DNA from: Sulfurovum sp. UBA5198
GTDB taxonomy: Bacteria > Campylobacterota > Campylobacteria > Campylobacterales > Sulfurovaceae
NCBI GenBank assembly: GCA_002412865.1
Contig: DHVW01000018.1
Span: forward strand, 62,001-126,000
Length of the DNA stretch: 64,000 nucleotides
Reading direction: 5' to 3'
A model generated the notes under the pieces. The model searched no databases. It saw only the letters and a list, made by a program, of their open reading frames with translations, and had not been told where the DNA came from. Numbering within the stretch: position 1 is the stretch's first letter; each line of letters starts with the position of its first letter. This document shows, piece after piece, positions 38,237 to 48,272 of this stretch. The position numbers were made by a program, and so were the translations under genes.

Positions 38237-39295
38237 ATGGCAGATGCGAACATTAATCAACTACTACAATTGATCGTAACACATAAAGCGTCTGATTTAC
38301 ACCTAGTAAGCAGAAGTCGACCTCAAATTAGACTTGATGGAGCACTTAAAGCTGTGAATATGGATGTGCTAACTGGTGCGTCAATTAAAGCATTATGCTA
38401 CCCAATAATATCAAATAAACAAATTGCACAATTTGAAGAGAATTTGGAGCTTGACTTTTCATTTGAGCTACCAAACATTGGTCGTTTTAGAGCTAACTTT
38501 TATTATGCGTTAGGCGAGATGGGTGCTGCTTTTAGAACTATTCCTATTATTATACCATCTCTTGACGACTTGGGTGCTCCTTCTATTTATAAAAAAATGA
38601 TAAAAAGAGAAAAAGGTATTATTCTTGTCACTGGTCCTACTGGTTCTGGAAAATCTACTACTCTAGCTGCAATGCTAAATGAAATAAATATTCATGAAAG
38701 CAAACACATCGTAACAGCTGAAGACCCAGTGGAGTTTGTTCATACTAACAATAAATCTGTATTTTCACATAGAGAAGTTGGACAAGATACAAACTCATTT
38801 GCAACAGCATTAAAATATGCAATGAGACAAGATCCAGATGTTATTCTAGTTGGGGAAATGAGGGACAAAGAGACGATATCTGCGGCATTAACAGCTGCTG
38901 AAACTGGTCACTTGGTTTTTGGCACACTGCATACAAGCTCTGCTCCAAGCACCGTAAACCGTATTATTGATGTATTTAGTGGTGATGAACAACCACAAAT
39001 TAGAGCAATGTTATCCACCTCTCTAGTAGCTGTAATAGCACAATCTCTAATACCTAAAATAGGCGGGGGAAGGATTGCTACTTCTGAGATTATGATAGTA
39101 AATCACGCTATTGCAAATCTAATTCGTGAAGAAAAAATTCACCAAATATATTCACAAATGCAGCTAGGTCAAGAGACAAGTGGCATGAGAACTCAAACGC
39201 AAGTATTGGTAGATCTTGTTAAAAAGGGTACAATTTCAAAAGAACATGCACTACAATACTCAAATAAACAAGATGAATTAACAAAACTAATTTAA
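38237..39295 (+). CDS. pilT: PilT-type ATPase
   Basis: 352-residue secretion/retraction ATPase: ASDLHLVSRSRPQIRLDG at the N-terminus, Walker A GPTGSGKSTTLAAML, the Asp box (EDPVEFVH), Walker B region DPDVILVGEMRD and GHLVFGTLHT (His box). In Campylobacterota a pilT is often present beside gatC without a full type IV pilus set; the role is then uncertain. Confidence 0.93.
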   Translation: MADANINQLLQLIVTHKASDLHLVSRSRPQIRLDGALKAVNMDVLTGASIKALCYPIISNKQIAQFEENLELDFSFELPNIGRFRANFYYALGEMGAAFRTIPIIIPSLDDLGAPSIYKKMIKREKGIILVTGPTGSGKSTTLAAMLNEINIHESKHIVTAEDPVEFVHTNNKSVFSHREVGQDTNSFATALKYAMRQDPDVILVGEMRDKETISAALTAAETGHLVFGTLHTSSAPSTVNRIIDVFSGDEQPQIRAMLSTSLVAVIAQSLIPKIGGGRIATSEIMIVNHAIANLIREEKIHQIYSQMQLGQETSGMRTQTQVLVDLVKKGTISKEHALQYSNKQDELTKLI

Positions 39296-39320
39296 TTAAT
39301 TAAAAGAAAAGATAAAAGTA

Positions 39321-39875
39321 ATGGAAAATTTGAACCAACTAGATATACTTATAGGTGTTATTGTAATATTAATGGGCATGAAAGGATATATTCATGGTTT
39401 TTTTAGAGAACTTTTGGGTTTTATTGGCATTATTTTAGGTATATTTTTGGCATCTAGATTTTCTGTGATAATGTCAACATTTATAAGTGAGCATATAATG
39501 CATATTGAAAATAAAACACTGCTTACCGTCGTTGGTTTTTTTGCCGTATTGGCTATCGTCTGGTTTAGCATTATGTCGCTTGGCTCAATTCTATCAAAAC
39601 TATCATCTGTCGCTGGACTTGGTTTTATAAACAATATACTTGGCTTTATTGTTGGTGGTGGAAAATATTTTATTATATTTGCTGTAATAATTACTGCATT
39701 ATCAAATGTGGCTCTTCTAAAAGAGACGATAGGTAAATATACCAGTAGCAGTATGGTTGCACCTTATCTATTGGCTACTGGTTCATATGTGATAAATTTA
39801 GATCCGAAAGAGATTTCAATTAGTGACATTAAGCCTTCGTCTGATATACTAAATGATAAAAATCAGACCAAATAG
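39321..39875 (+). CDS. CvpA family membrane protein
   Basis: 184 residues with four membrane helices; the first part (LDILIGVIVILMGMKGYIHG) is the CvpA signature. Colicin V production protein family, envelope homeostasis role. 8 bp before fur. Confidence 0.88.
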   Translation: MENLNQLDILIGVIVILMGMKGYIHGFFRELLGFIGIILGIFLASRFSVIMSTFISEHIMHIENKTLLTVVGFFAVLAIVWFSIMSLGSILSKLSSVAGLGFINNILGFIVGGGKYFIIFAVIITALSNVALLKETIGKYTSSSMVAPYLLATGSYVINLDPKEISISDIKPSSDILNDKNQTK

Positions 39876-39883
39876 GAGCTATC

Positions 39884-40348
39884 ATGATTGCATATAATCT
39901 TCTTTTGGAACAATTCAAATCACTTATTAAATCAAATGATTTGAAATATACGAAGCAACGAGAGTTAATTGTAAAATTCTTGTACGAAAATGATGGTCAC
40001 TACACACCAGAAGAAATTTCTATGGAGCTAAAAAAACAGTACTCTGATAGCAATATTGGGATAGCAACAATATACAGAACGCTATCGTTACTTGAAGATG
40101 CTGGAATAGTAACATCAATATCTTTTGGTGTTCAAGGTAAAAAATATGAATTTGGATTAAAAAAACATCATGATCATCTTGTATGCACTAACTGTGGTCA
40201 CATTGAAGAATTTTACGATGAGACAATAGAACACCAACAACATGAAGTAGCTAAAAAGTTTGGATTTCGCATGACGGGACACAATATGAAAATAATGGGT
40301 ATATGCAAAGTGTGTCAAGCTAAACAATTGAAGAAAGAAGGAGAATAG
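39884..40348 (+). CDS. fur: Ferric uptake regulator Fur
   Basis: 154 residues: winged helix (KYTKQRELIVKFLYEN, GIATIYRTLSLLEDAGIV) and dimer domain with KKHHDHLVCTNCGHIEEF, whose His and CxxC bind metal, plus a second C-x2-C (MGICKVCQAK). Iron-dependent repressor of iron uptake. Typical N-terminal extension of Campylobacterota Fur. lysS follows after 2 bp. Confidence 0.94.
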   Translation: MIAYNLLLEQFKSLIKSNDLKYTKQRELIVKFLYENDGHYTPEEISMELKKQYSDSNIGIATIYRTLSLLEDAGIVTSISFGVQGKKYEFGLKKHHDHLVCTNCGHIEEFYDETIEHQQHEVAKKFGFRMTGHNMKIMGICKVCQAKQLKKEGE

Positions 40349-40350
40349 AG

Positions 40351-41868
40351 TTGATTTTTGAAAACCAATATATACAAGAGAGAATAAAGAAATCATTAGA
40401 GTTGAAAGCAGAGGGAATAAATCCATACCCAAATGTAATAGATAAAGGCATTGGCTCAAAGGCTTTTTTAGAGCAATTTGGATACTTAGTAGAAAGTGAA
40501 AACAAAAGAGATGAGACAAAAAGTGTAACTCTAACTGGACGAATAAAGCTTTTAAGAATAATGGGTAAAGCTGCATTTGCCAAAATTCAAGATAGCGATT
40601 CTGTGATTCAACTATACTATAGTCGTGATGACCTACCAGAAGGATACTATAACAAAATCAAAAAACTTATTGAAGTTGGCGATATAGTAACAGCAACAGG
40701 ATTTCCGTTTGTAACTCAAACTGGCGAGCTTACGCTCCACTGTTCAAGCTTTGAAATAGTCACAAAAACAGTGTCTCCATTGCCAGAAAAGTTTCATGGT
40801 TTACAAGATACGGAGCTTAGATATCGCCAAAGATACCTAGATATGATAATGAATCCAGAAATTAAAGATACATTTGTAATGAGAAGCAAAATTGTTTCAT
40901 TAATTAGAAGATTTTTTGAGAGTAAAACATTTTTAGAAGTAGAGACTCCTATGCTACACCCAATTCCAGGTGGGGCCAATGCAAGACCATTTATCACGCA
41001 TCATAATGCACTTGATGTTAGTAGATACCTTCGTATTGCACCTGAGCTTTACTTAAAAAGACTTATTGTAGGTGGTATGGACGCTGTATTTGAAATTAAT
41101 AGAAATTTTAGAAATGAAGGTATGGATCATACTCATAATCCTGAGTTTACAATGATTGAATTCTATTGGGCGTATCACAGATATACAGACTTAATGGAGA
41201 TAACTGAGGAGCTTATGGATTATCTATTTAGTGAACTTAGTCTTCCAAAAGAGCTTCCATATGGGGATTTAAATATTGATTTCACTACCCCTTTTGCAAA
41301 AGTTAGTTACATCGAGTCTCTTACTTCAATTGGTGGTGTTCCTGCTGAGATTGCAACTGATAGAATAAGAGCACTAGAGTACCTAAAGGTTAACAATCAA
41401 AAAGTAGATGAAAATCTTTCCTTGGGGTATTTACAAGCAGAGCTGTTTGATACTTTTGTAGAGAGTAAACTAGTCAATCCTACATTTATTACTGATTTTC
41501 CGATAGATATATCTCCACTAGCCAGAAGAAGTGATGCAAATCCCGATATAGCAGAGAGATTTGAGCTTTTCATTGCAGGCAAAGAGATAGCCAATGGATT
41601 TAGTGAACTAAATGATCCGATTGATCAATATGAGAGATTTAAAGCTCAAGTGGAGGCAAAAGAGGTCACTGGGGATGATGAAACCATGCATATGGATTTG
41701 GATTATGTAAGAGCATTAAGCTATGGTATGCCACCCACGGCTGGAGAAGGAATTGGAGTTGATAGACTTGTAATGATGCTAACAAACCAACACTCCATCA
41801 GAGATGTATTGCTCTTTCCTGCAATGAGACAAGAAGTTGCTTTACAAATTAATGACGATATAAAATAA
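40351..41868 (+). CDS. lysS: Lysyl-tRNA synthetase, class II
   Basis: 505 residues with TTG start 40351 behind AAGGAG (spacing 7). OB-fold domain (TLTGRIKLLRIMGKAAFAKI), class II motif 1 FLEVETPML, motif 2 EINRNFRNEGMDHTHNPEF and motif 3 GEGIGVDRLVMML. No in-frame ATG gives a better start. Confidence 0.96.
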   Translation: MIFENQYIQERIKKSLELKAEGINPYPNVIDKGIGSKAFLEQFGYLVESENKRDETKSVTLTGRIKLLRIMGKAAFAKIQDSDSVIQLYYSRDDLPEGYYNKIKKLIEVGDIVTATGFPFVTQTGELTLHCSSFEIVTKTVSPLPEKFHGLQDTELRYRQRYLDMIMNPEIKDTFVMRSKIVSLIRRFFESKTFLEVETPMLHPIPGGANARPFITHHNALDVSRYLRIAPELYLKRLIVGGMDAVFEINRNFRNEGMDHTHNPEFTMIEFYWAYHRYTDLMEITEELMDYLFSELSLPKELPYGDLNIDFTTPFAKVSYIESLTSIGGVPAEIATDRIRALEYLKVNNQKVDENLSLGYLQAELFDTFVESKLVNPTFITDFPIDISPLARRSDANPDIAERFELFIAGKEIANGFSELNDPIDQYERFKAQVEAKEVTGDDETMHMDLDYVRALSYGMPPTAGEGIGVDRLVMMLTNQHSIRDVLLFPAMRQEVALQINDDIK

Positions 41869-41877
41869 AGGAACAAA

Positions 41878-43128
41878 ATGAGTTACGAAATAGAAAAATT
41901 TGACCCAGAGATTTACGAAGCTATAAACAACGAGCTAACACGACAAACAGACCACTTAGAGATGATTGCAAGTGAAAACTTTACATTGCCAGCAGTAATG
42001 GAGGCTATGGGTAGTATATTTACAAATAAATATGCCGAGGGCTATCCATACAAAAGATATTATGGTGGTTGTGAGTATGCTGATATAGTTGAGCAGCTCG
42101 CAATAGATAGAGCTTGTGAACTTTTTGAATGTAATTATGCAAATGTACAGCCTCACGCAGGAAGTCAAGCTAATAGTGCTGTGTATGCAGCATTAATTAA
42201 AGCTGGAGATAAAATCCTAGGAATGGATTTAAGCCATGGTGGACACCTAACACACGGTAGTAAACCAAGTTTCTCTGGCAAAAACTACCAAAGTTTTACT
42301 TATGGTGTAGAGCTTGATGGCAGAATTAACTATGATAGAGTTATGGATATTGCAAAAATAGTTCAACCACATATTATAGTTTGTGGTGCTAGTGCATATG
42401 CCAGAGAGATAGATTTTGCTAAATTTAGAGAAATAGCTGACGCAGTTGGTGCTATACTATTTGCTGACATAGCTCACATAGCTGGTCTTGTATGTGCTGG
42501 TGAACACCCTAGTCCATTCCCTCACGCTCATGTAGTAACAACAACTACTCATAAAACTCTAGCAGGTCCTAGAGGTGGTATGATAATGACGAATGACGAG
42601 GATATATCAAAGAAGATAAATTCATCTATATTCCCAGGACAACAAGGTGGACCACTTGTGCATGTAATAGCTGCTAAAGCTGTTGGCTTTAAATATAATC
42701 TTAGCCCTGAGTGGAAAGTTTATGCAAAGCAAGTTAAAGCAAATGCAAAAGTTCTAGCTGAAGTTTTGATGAAACGAGGTTATGACATAGTATCCAATGG
42801 TACTGATAATCATTTGGTGCTTGTTTCATTTTTAAACAAACCATTCTCAGGTAAAGATGCTGACGCCGCACTTGGTAATGCAGGTATTACAGTCAATAAA
42901 AATACAGTTCCAGGAGAAACAAGAAGTCCATTTGTAACTTCAGGGGTACGAATAGGTTCGCCTGCTCTTACAAGTAGAGGAATGAAAGAAGCTGAATTTG
43001 AAATCATTGCAAATAAAATAGCTGATGTACTTGATAATATAGAAGATACTGCTCTTCATGCCAAAATAAAAGAAGAAGTTAAGCTATTAGCTCAAAAATT
43101 TGTAATTTACGATAAACCAATATACTAA
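41878..43128 (+). CDS. glyA: Serine hydroxymethyltransferase
   Basis: 416 residues; PLP enzyme converting serine and THF to glycine and methylene-THF. ASENFTLPAVMEAMGS, YAEGYPYKRYYGGC and the PLP-lysine context VTTTTHKTLAGPRGG. 9 bp after lysS with ribosome site AAAGGA. Confidence 0.97.
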   Translation: MSYEIEKFDPEIYEAINNELTRQTDHLEMIASENFTLPAVMEAMGSIFTNKYAEGYPYKRYYGGCEYADIVEQLAIDRACELFECNYANVQPHAGSQANSAVYAALIKAGDKILGMDLSHGGHLTHGSKPSFSGKNYQSFTYGVELDGRINYDRVMDIAKIVQPHIIVCGASAYAREIDFAKFREIADAVGAILFADIAHIAGLVCAGEHPSPFPHAHVVTTTTHKTLAGPRGGMIMTNDEDISKKINSSIFPGQQGGPLVHVIAAKAVGFKYNLSPEWKVYAKQVKANAKVLAEVLMKRGYDIVSNGTDNHLVLVSFLNKPFSGKDADAALGNAGITVNKNTVPGETRSPFVTSGVRIGSPALTSRGMKEAEFEIIANKIADVLDNIEDTALHAKIKEEVKLLAQKFVIYDKPIY

Positions 43129-43177
43129 ATATATACGACTATAAAGATAATGAGATATAATTAAAAAAAGGATAACT

Positions 43178-43939
43178 ATGAAAGATAACAATTTAGATGA
43201 CTTAATAATTGATTCTACAAGAGTGAAGACTAATGGTAGCAAGAATGCATTAACAATAATAGTATTGCTTGTTATAATATTATTAATTGCTATTTTATTG
43301 ACAAAAATTATGATTGACAAACCTCAAGTTAGTCCATTGGCTGATATAAACAAAACAGAGCTTGCCAATAATGATTTACTTCTTGACACAAACACTAGTG
43401 ATACTCTTGACCTTAATGAATCAAATGTTACGGCTCAGCCAGAGGAAGTTAATGGTAGCACGAGTATAGTTCAAGTTGTCAAACAAGAATCTCAAAAAAT
43501 GCAAGAAGTTGTTAAAAAAGAACTTCCAAAAGTAGAGAAAAAAGTAAAATCAATAAAAGAAGTTATAAAAAAAGAACTTCCAAAAGTTGAGGAAAAAGTA
43601 GAATCAGTTAAAGAAGTTGTTAAAAAAGAACTTCCAAAAGTAGAGGAAAAAGTAGAATCAATAAAAGAAGTTGTGAAAAAAGAACTTCCAAAAGTAGAGA
43701 AAAAAGTTGATACACCTTCTGGCTCATACTATATTCAAGCTGGTGCTTTTGGAAGTAGCGAAAATGTTAACAAAGTAGAAACTGCGATTAAAAATAGTGG
43801 GTTTGCATATAAGTCTTTAAAGAGAGAGAAAGGCACAAAAATTTTAGTTGGTCCATTTAGTAGCCAAGCAAAAGCCGAGGCTGCCCTAGTAGTCATAAAG
43901 TCCAAAGTCAATAAAGACGCATTTATAGTAAAGCCATAA
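43178..43939 (+). CDS. SPOR-domain membrane protein with internal repeats
   Basis: 253 residues: cytoplasmic N-terminus, one membrane helix (about 25-45), a charged coiled region with four copies of an 18-residue unit (KKELPKVEEKVESIKEV type, residues about 111-178), and a C-terminal SPOR domain (SYYIQAGAFGSSENVNKV to the end) that binds denuded peptidoglycan at the septum. FtsN/DedD-like layout. Between glyA and trpE. Confidence 0.9.
   Translation: MKDNNLDDLIIDSTRVKTNGSKNALTIIVLLVIILLIAILLTKIMIDKPQVSPLADINKTELANNDLLLDTNTSDTLDLNESNVTAQPEEVNGSTSIVQVVKQESQKMQEVVKKELPKVEKKVKSIKEVIKKELPKVEEKVESVKEVVKKELPKVEEKVESIKEVVKKELPKVEKKVDTPSGSYYIQAGAFGSSENVNKVETAIKNSGFAYKSLKREKGTKILVGPFSSQAKAEAALVVIKSKVNKDAFIVKP
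43508..43711. repeat. Four tandem 54-bp coding repeats in the SPOR gene
   Basis: Units at 43508-43561, 43562-43615, 43616-43669 and a partial 43670-43711. Each encodes an 18-residue helix rich in Lys/Glu around KKELPKVE. Units 2 and 3 are nearly identical, so copy number may vary between strains. Confidence 0.9.
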
Positions 43940-43948
43940 GGTTCTTTA

Positions 43949-45367
43949 GTGCTAAAAACAATTCTTTTTGACCAACTAACACCAGTTGCTTTATATGCTA
44001 AAATCAAGGAACTATTCAATGATGAAATTACAATGCTTTTTGAAAGTGTTGTTAATACAAGTGATGGGAACTTCAGTTTTATAGCTATTGGTGACCTCGA
44101 GCGACTAACTTATCAAAACAATCAAACAATATATAAAGATATCAATGGTGTAATATCAAAAATAGACAAAAATCCATTTGAATTTTTAAAGTCATACTAT
44201 GCAAAAATAGATAAAGAAAAATATAAGTCTATAAGCGAAGATGCTGGGTTTAGTTTTGTAGATGGCTTTATTGGATTTATTGGATACGATATGGTAAAGG
44301 TTTTTGAGCCTACGCTAGCCTCTACTATGAACGCTTTACGAGATAGTATCAATATACCAGATATGGATCTTATCCGTCCAAGGATTATTATTGGATACTC
44401 ACATAAAAATGCGACTCTAACTATAATACAAAACGATGAAAATATTAATGATGGCATAAAATCAATAGAGCAACTACTATTAAAAACAAATATACCTTCT
44501 GGACTTAAGGCAGCAAAACTACTCGATGATGGTCAATTCGCTATTGAGGAAGATAGATTTAAAAAGATGGTGGATGAAGCTAAAGAGCATATCAGAGCTG
44601 GTGATGTCTTTCAAATATTACTATCAAATAGATATACACAAAAAGCAGAAATAGATCCCTTGAGTTTTTATAGACTTCTAAGATCAAAAAATCCATCTCC
44701 GTATCTTTTCTTATTGGATTTTGAAGATTTCTCAATATGTGGCTCATCTCCTGAGGTCATGGTACGGCTTAATGATGGTGAAATTCTCTTAAGACCAATA
44801 GCAGGCACACGAAAAAGAGGTAAAAATAGTACTAGGGATAAAGAACTCGAGCTTGAAATGCTAAGTGATGCCAAAGAGTGTGCCGAGCATCTAATGCTTA
44901 TAGATTTGGGACGAAATGATGTTAGCCGTGTTGCAGCAACAGGTAGCGTAAAAGTGACTGAAATGATGAGAGTGGAGAGATACAGCCATGTTATGCATAT
45001 GGTCTCTGATGTTGAGGCCATACTTGAGAATGGCAAAGATATGTTTGATCTATTTATGGCTACTTTTACTGCAGGAACTATGACCGGGGCCCCAAAAATA
45101 AAAGCTATGGAGCTTATTGCAAAGTTTGAAGGGCAAAAAAGAGGTTTTTATAGCGGATGTGTAGGTTATTTTGCATTTAATGGGAATATGGATTCTGCAA
45201 TCACTATTCGAACGGCACTAATAAAAGACAATCAAATCACACTTCAAGCAGGGGCTGGAGTGGTAGCCGATTCTGTTCCAGAGCTAGAGTATCTTGAAGT
45301 AAAAAACAAACTTGGAGCTTTGCTTGCTACTCTAAAAGAATTATCAGAAATAAAGACAAATGAGTAA
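43949..45367 (+). CDS. trpE: Anthranilate synthase component I
   Basis: Chorismate plus glutamine-derived ammonia to anthranilate. 472 residues, GTG start 43949 with AAGG upstream. Chorismate-binding domain: GDVFQILLSNRY, LRPIAGTRKRG, ECAEHLMLIDLGRNDV, GTMTGAPKIKAMELI and GAGVVADSVPELEY. PabB is the main alternative; length and N-terminal domain favour TrpE. The 3' end overlaps aroE by 8 bp. Confidence 0.9.
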   Translation: MLKTILFDQLTPVALYAKIKELFNDEITMLFESVVNTSDGNFSFIAIGDLERLTYQNNQTIYKDINGVISKIDKNPFEFLKSYYAKIDKEKYKSISEDAGFSFVDGFIGFIGYDMVKVFEPTLASTMNALRDSINIPDMDLIRPRIIIGYSHKNATLTIIQNDENINDGIKSIEQLLLKTNIPSGLKAAKLLDDGQFAIEEDRFKKMVDEAKEHIRAGDVFQILLSNRYTQKAEIDPLSFYRLLRSKNPSPYLFLLDFEDFSICGSSPEVMVRLNDGEILLRPIAGTRKRGKNSTRDKELELEMLSDAKECAEHLMLIDLGRNDVSRVAATGSVKVTEMMRVERYSHVMHMVSDVEAILENGKDMFDLFMATFTAGTMTGAPKIKAMELIAKFEGQKRGFYSGCVGYFAFNGNMDSAITIRTALIKDNQITLQAGAGVVADSVPELEYLEVKNKLGALLATLKELSEIKTNE

Positions 45368-46157
45368 AAAACTATTTGCCATATTTGGAAATCCAGTATC
45401 CCACTCCAAATCCCCACTTATGCATAATTTTGGCTTTAAAGGGCTAGATGTCGAGGCTTGTTATAGTCGATATTTACTAAATGATGGCTCCAAACTAAAA
45501 GAGAAGTTCTTATCCTTGGGACTAAGTGGAGCAAATATTACAGTACCTCATAAAGAGGCTGCATTTGAGGCTTGTGATGAGCTTGATGAGTTTGCACGAA
45601 TTGCAAAAGCAGTAAATACCATAGTCAAAAAAGATGGTAAGCTATATGGATATAATACAGATGGTGCTGGATTTCTAAAATCAATTTCAAACTTTAAAGA
45701 TATAAAAACTATTTTGATTTTGGGTGCTGGTGGTACGGCACAATCAGCTTCTATAATTTTACGGAACTCAGAATACAAAATTACGATACTTAATCGCTCT
45801 CAAAATAGACTGCAATTATTTATGGATAATGACTTTGAGTGCTTTACATTTGAGAATTTCGATATCAATACTAAATATGATTTGATTGTCAATATGACAT
45901 CAGCAGGACTTACTGATGATAGCTTGCCTGCTCCAATAGAAATATTAAAACCTATAATAGAAGATTCAAATGGGTGCATTGATATTATCTATGGAAAAGA
46001 TACACCAATTTTAAAACTAGCAAGAAGTCTAAATAAGCCAACACAAGATGGTAGTAGTATGCTACTATATCAAGGGGTTTTAGCTTTTGATTATTTTACA
46101 AATCATCAATTCTCACATCAAGATATTGAAGCTGAGATGAGAAAAGCCTTTAGATAA
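45360..46157 (+). CDS. aroE: Shikimate dehydrogenase
   Basis: 265 residues; NADPH reduction of dehydroshikimate. Substrate site FGNPVSHSKSPLMHN and ANITVPHKEAAF (catalytic Lys), NADP site ILGAGGTAQSA and NRS motif, end DGSSMLLYQG. Overlaps trpE; abuts the convergent DAHP synthase gene with no gap. Confidence 0.95.
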   Translation: MSKKLFAIFGNPVSHSKSPLMHNFGFKGLDVEACYSRYLLNDGSKLKEKFLSLGLSGANITVPHKEAAFEACDELDEFARIAKAVNTIVKKDGKLYGYNTDGAGFLKSISNFKDIKTILILGAGGTAQSASIILRNSEYKITILNRSQNRLQLFMDNDFECFTFENFDINTKYDLIVNMTSAGLTDDSLPAPIEILKPIIEDSNGCIDIIYGKDTPILKLARSLNKPTQDGSSMLLYQGVLAFDYFTNHQFSHQDIEAEMRKAFR

Positions 46158-47504
46158 TTATTTACTCATTTTAAGTGTATCTGAGATTACAAATGCGAGT
46201 TCAAGTGCTTGTTTAGCATTTAATCTCGGGTCACATTGCGTATGATATCTGCTTGATAAACCATCTGAAGTAATGGCACAGCTTTGACTTCCAGTACACT
46301 CAGTAACATCTTCGCCAGTCATCTCAAGATGAATACCAGCAGCTATAGTACCCATTCTCTCATGAATTGCAAAAAACTGCTTCATCTCACTAAGTATATT
46401 TTCAAAATCTCTAGTTTTGAAACCACTGCTCGCTTTTTCTACATTACCGTGCATAGGGTCACAACTCCAAACAACATTTCTACCCTCTTTTTTAACTCGT
46501 TCAAGCAGTTTTGGGAAATATTGCTCTATCTTGTCAGCTCCCATACGAACGATTAGATTTAGCCTTCCCTCTTCATTTTTAGGATTAAGTGCATCTATTA
46601 ATTCAATTAACTCATCCTCTCCCATGCTTGGTCCTACCTTGCACCCTATTGGATTTTGGATACCTCTAAAATACTCAATATGAGCTTCACTTAAATCCCT
46701 AGTACGGTCACCAATCCAAAGCATATGAGCAGAACAATCATACCACTCACCAGTTAGGCTATCTTTTTTTGTAAGTGCCTCTTCGTAGTTAAGTAAAAGC
46801 GCCTCATGCGAAGTATATAGAACTGTTTGATGAAGTTGAGGTAAAGTTTTCACATCCAAACCACAAGCATTCATAAAGCTCATTGCTTCATCAATTTTTG
46901 TACTTAGCTCCTCATATTTCTTGCCTATGTCATGGTCTTGAATAAAGTCTAAGTTCCATTGGTGTACTTGAGCCAAATCAGCCATTCCACCTCTTGCAAA
47001 TGCCCTTAGCAAGTTCATTGTTGCAGCTGATTGGTTATATGCTTTTATCATTCGCTTAGCATCTGGTATTCTGGCTTCACTTGTGAACTCAATATCATTG
47101 ATAATATCTCCACGGTAGCTAGGTAAACTAACACCGTCTATCTCTTCAAAATCACTACTACGTGGCTTTGCAAATTGACCAGCTATTCGTCCTACTTTAA
47201 CGATAGGTTTACCAGTAGAGTACATAAGAACCATATTCATCTGCAACATTAGCTTGAATAGATTTTTGATATTGCTTGCCTTAAACTCACTAAAGCTCTC
47301 TGCACAGTCTCCACCTTGGAGCAAAAATGCCTCACCTCGTCCAGCACGAGCTAGTTCTGCTTTTAGATTTCTAGCTTCTCCTGCAAATATTAGTGGCGGA
47401 TAGCTTGAAAGTTCTGCTTCTACTGCTTTTAGCTCGTCTTGGTTTTCATAATGTGGCTGTTGCTTTATTGGGAATTCTCTCCAGCTACTAGGTGTCCAAC
47501 TCAT
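46158..47504 (-). CDS. aroG: 3-deoxy-7-phosphoheptulonate synthase, class II
   Basis: First step of the shikimate pathway (PEP plus erythrose-4-P). 448 residues of the plant/actinobacterial/Helicobacter class II type: WTPSSWREFPIKQQPHYE, LLQGGDCAESF (metal Cys), YDCSAHMLWIGDRTRD, NPIGCKVGPSM, WSCDPMHGNVEKA and HLEMTGEDVTECTGS. ATG 47504 after AAGGAAACAAA. Confidence 0.95.
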   Translation of the reverse strand: MSWTPSSWREFPIKQQPHYENQDELKAVEAELSSYPPLIFAGEARNLKAELARAGRGEAFLLQGGDCAESFSEFKASNIKNLFKLMLQMNMVLMYSTGKPIVKVGRIAGQFAKPRSSDFEEIDGVSLPSYRGDIINDIEFTSEARIPDAKRMIKAYNQSAATMNLLRAFARGGMADLAQVHQWNLDFIQDHDIGKKYEELSTKIDEAMSFMNACGLDVKTLPQLHQTVLYTSHEALLLNYEEALTKKDSLTGEWYDCSAHMLWIGDRTRDLSEAHIEYFRGIQNPIGCKVGPSMGEDELIELIDALNPKNEEGRLNLIVRMGADKIEQYFPKLLERVKKEGRNVVWSCDPMHGNVEKASSGFKTRDFENILSEMKQFFAIHERMGTIAAGIHLEMTGEDVTECTGSQSCAITSDGLSSRYHTQCDPRLNAKQALELAFVISDTLKMSK

Positions 47505-47561
47505 TTTGTTTCCTTAAAAAATAATTGCAAGATTATACCCTTTTGTTGCAAATAATAATCT

Positions 47562-48272
47562 TTATTTTTTAAAAGCAACAAATGATACAAAATTACCCCA
47601 TTGAAAAATAGTATTTATAGTATTAAACCCAGCATCTTTGCACATCTGAATATTTTCTTTTATAGTAAATGGAATAAGCACATTTTCTAAGGCTTCTCGT
47701 TTTTGGGCTATCTCATAAGCACTATACCCATTTGATTTTTTAAACTCATAATAGATATCTATCATCTGTTTATCTAGAAGTTTATCGTCAAAGATTACCT
47801 TCTCGCTAAAGATAAATATTCCATTAGTACTTAGTGAGTTATAAATATTCTGCACTAATGATGGTCGCTCTAATGGACGAATGAATTGTAGCGTATAGTT
47901 AGCAACTATAATATCAGAAATACCCAAATCATGCGTTATCATATCACCAAATTCAAGGTCAATACTCACACCATAAGCCTTACATTTGGCTTTAGCATGT
48001 TCAACCATAGCAAGTGAGTTGTCAAGTCCACGCAACTTCATTTTAGTAGAAGATTTTGCATTTAAATCTAATAAAAATTTTGCAGTAGAAGAGCCAAGAT
48101 CAAGAATCTCAAGCCCGTCTCTTTGTCTTTCTAATATATATGATATCAATAACTTTTGAACTTCGTCATAAAATGGCACAGAACGACCAAGCATATCATC
48201 AAATACAGTTGCAACAGCCTCATCAAACTCAAACTTTTTTTCTATTGGTTTTGCAAATATCTCATCTTTCAT
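47562..48272 (-). CDS. cmoA: Carboxy-S-adenosyl-L-methionine synthase
   Basis: 236 residues; makes carboxy-SAM from prephenate and SAM for tRNA wobble cmo5U. VATVFDDMLGRSVPFYDEVQ and ILDLGSSTAKFLL (SAM site), VANYTLQFI and the end WGNFVSFVAFKK are characteristic. Start overlaps ribF by 11 bp. cmoB is not in the window. Confidence 0.92.
   Translation of the reverse strand: MKDEIFAKPIEKKFEFDEAVATVFDDMLGRSVPFYDEVQKLLISYILERQRDGLEILDLGSSTAKFLLDLNAKSSTKMKLRGLDNSLAMVEHAKAKCKAYGVSIDLEFGDMITHDLGISDIIVANYTLQFIRPLERPSLVQNIYNSLSTNGIFIFSEKVIFDDKLLDKQMIDIYYEFKKSNGYSAYEIAQKREALENVLIPFTIKENIQMCKDAGFNTINTIFQWGNFVSFVAFKK

Noticed and set aside
43508..43711. CRISPR-like array
   Set aside because: The 54-bp units are in frame, contiguous and encode a coiled region of the SPOR protein; there are no spacers.
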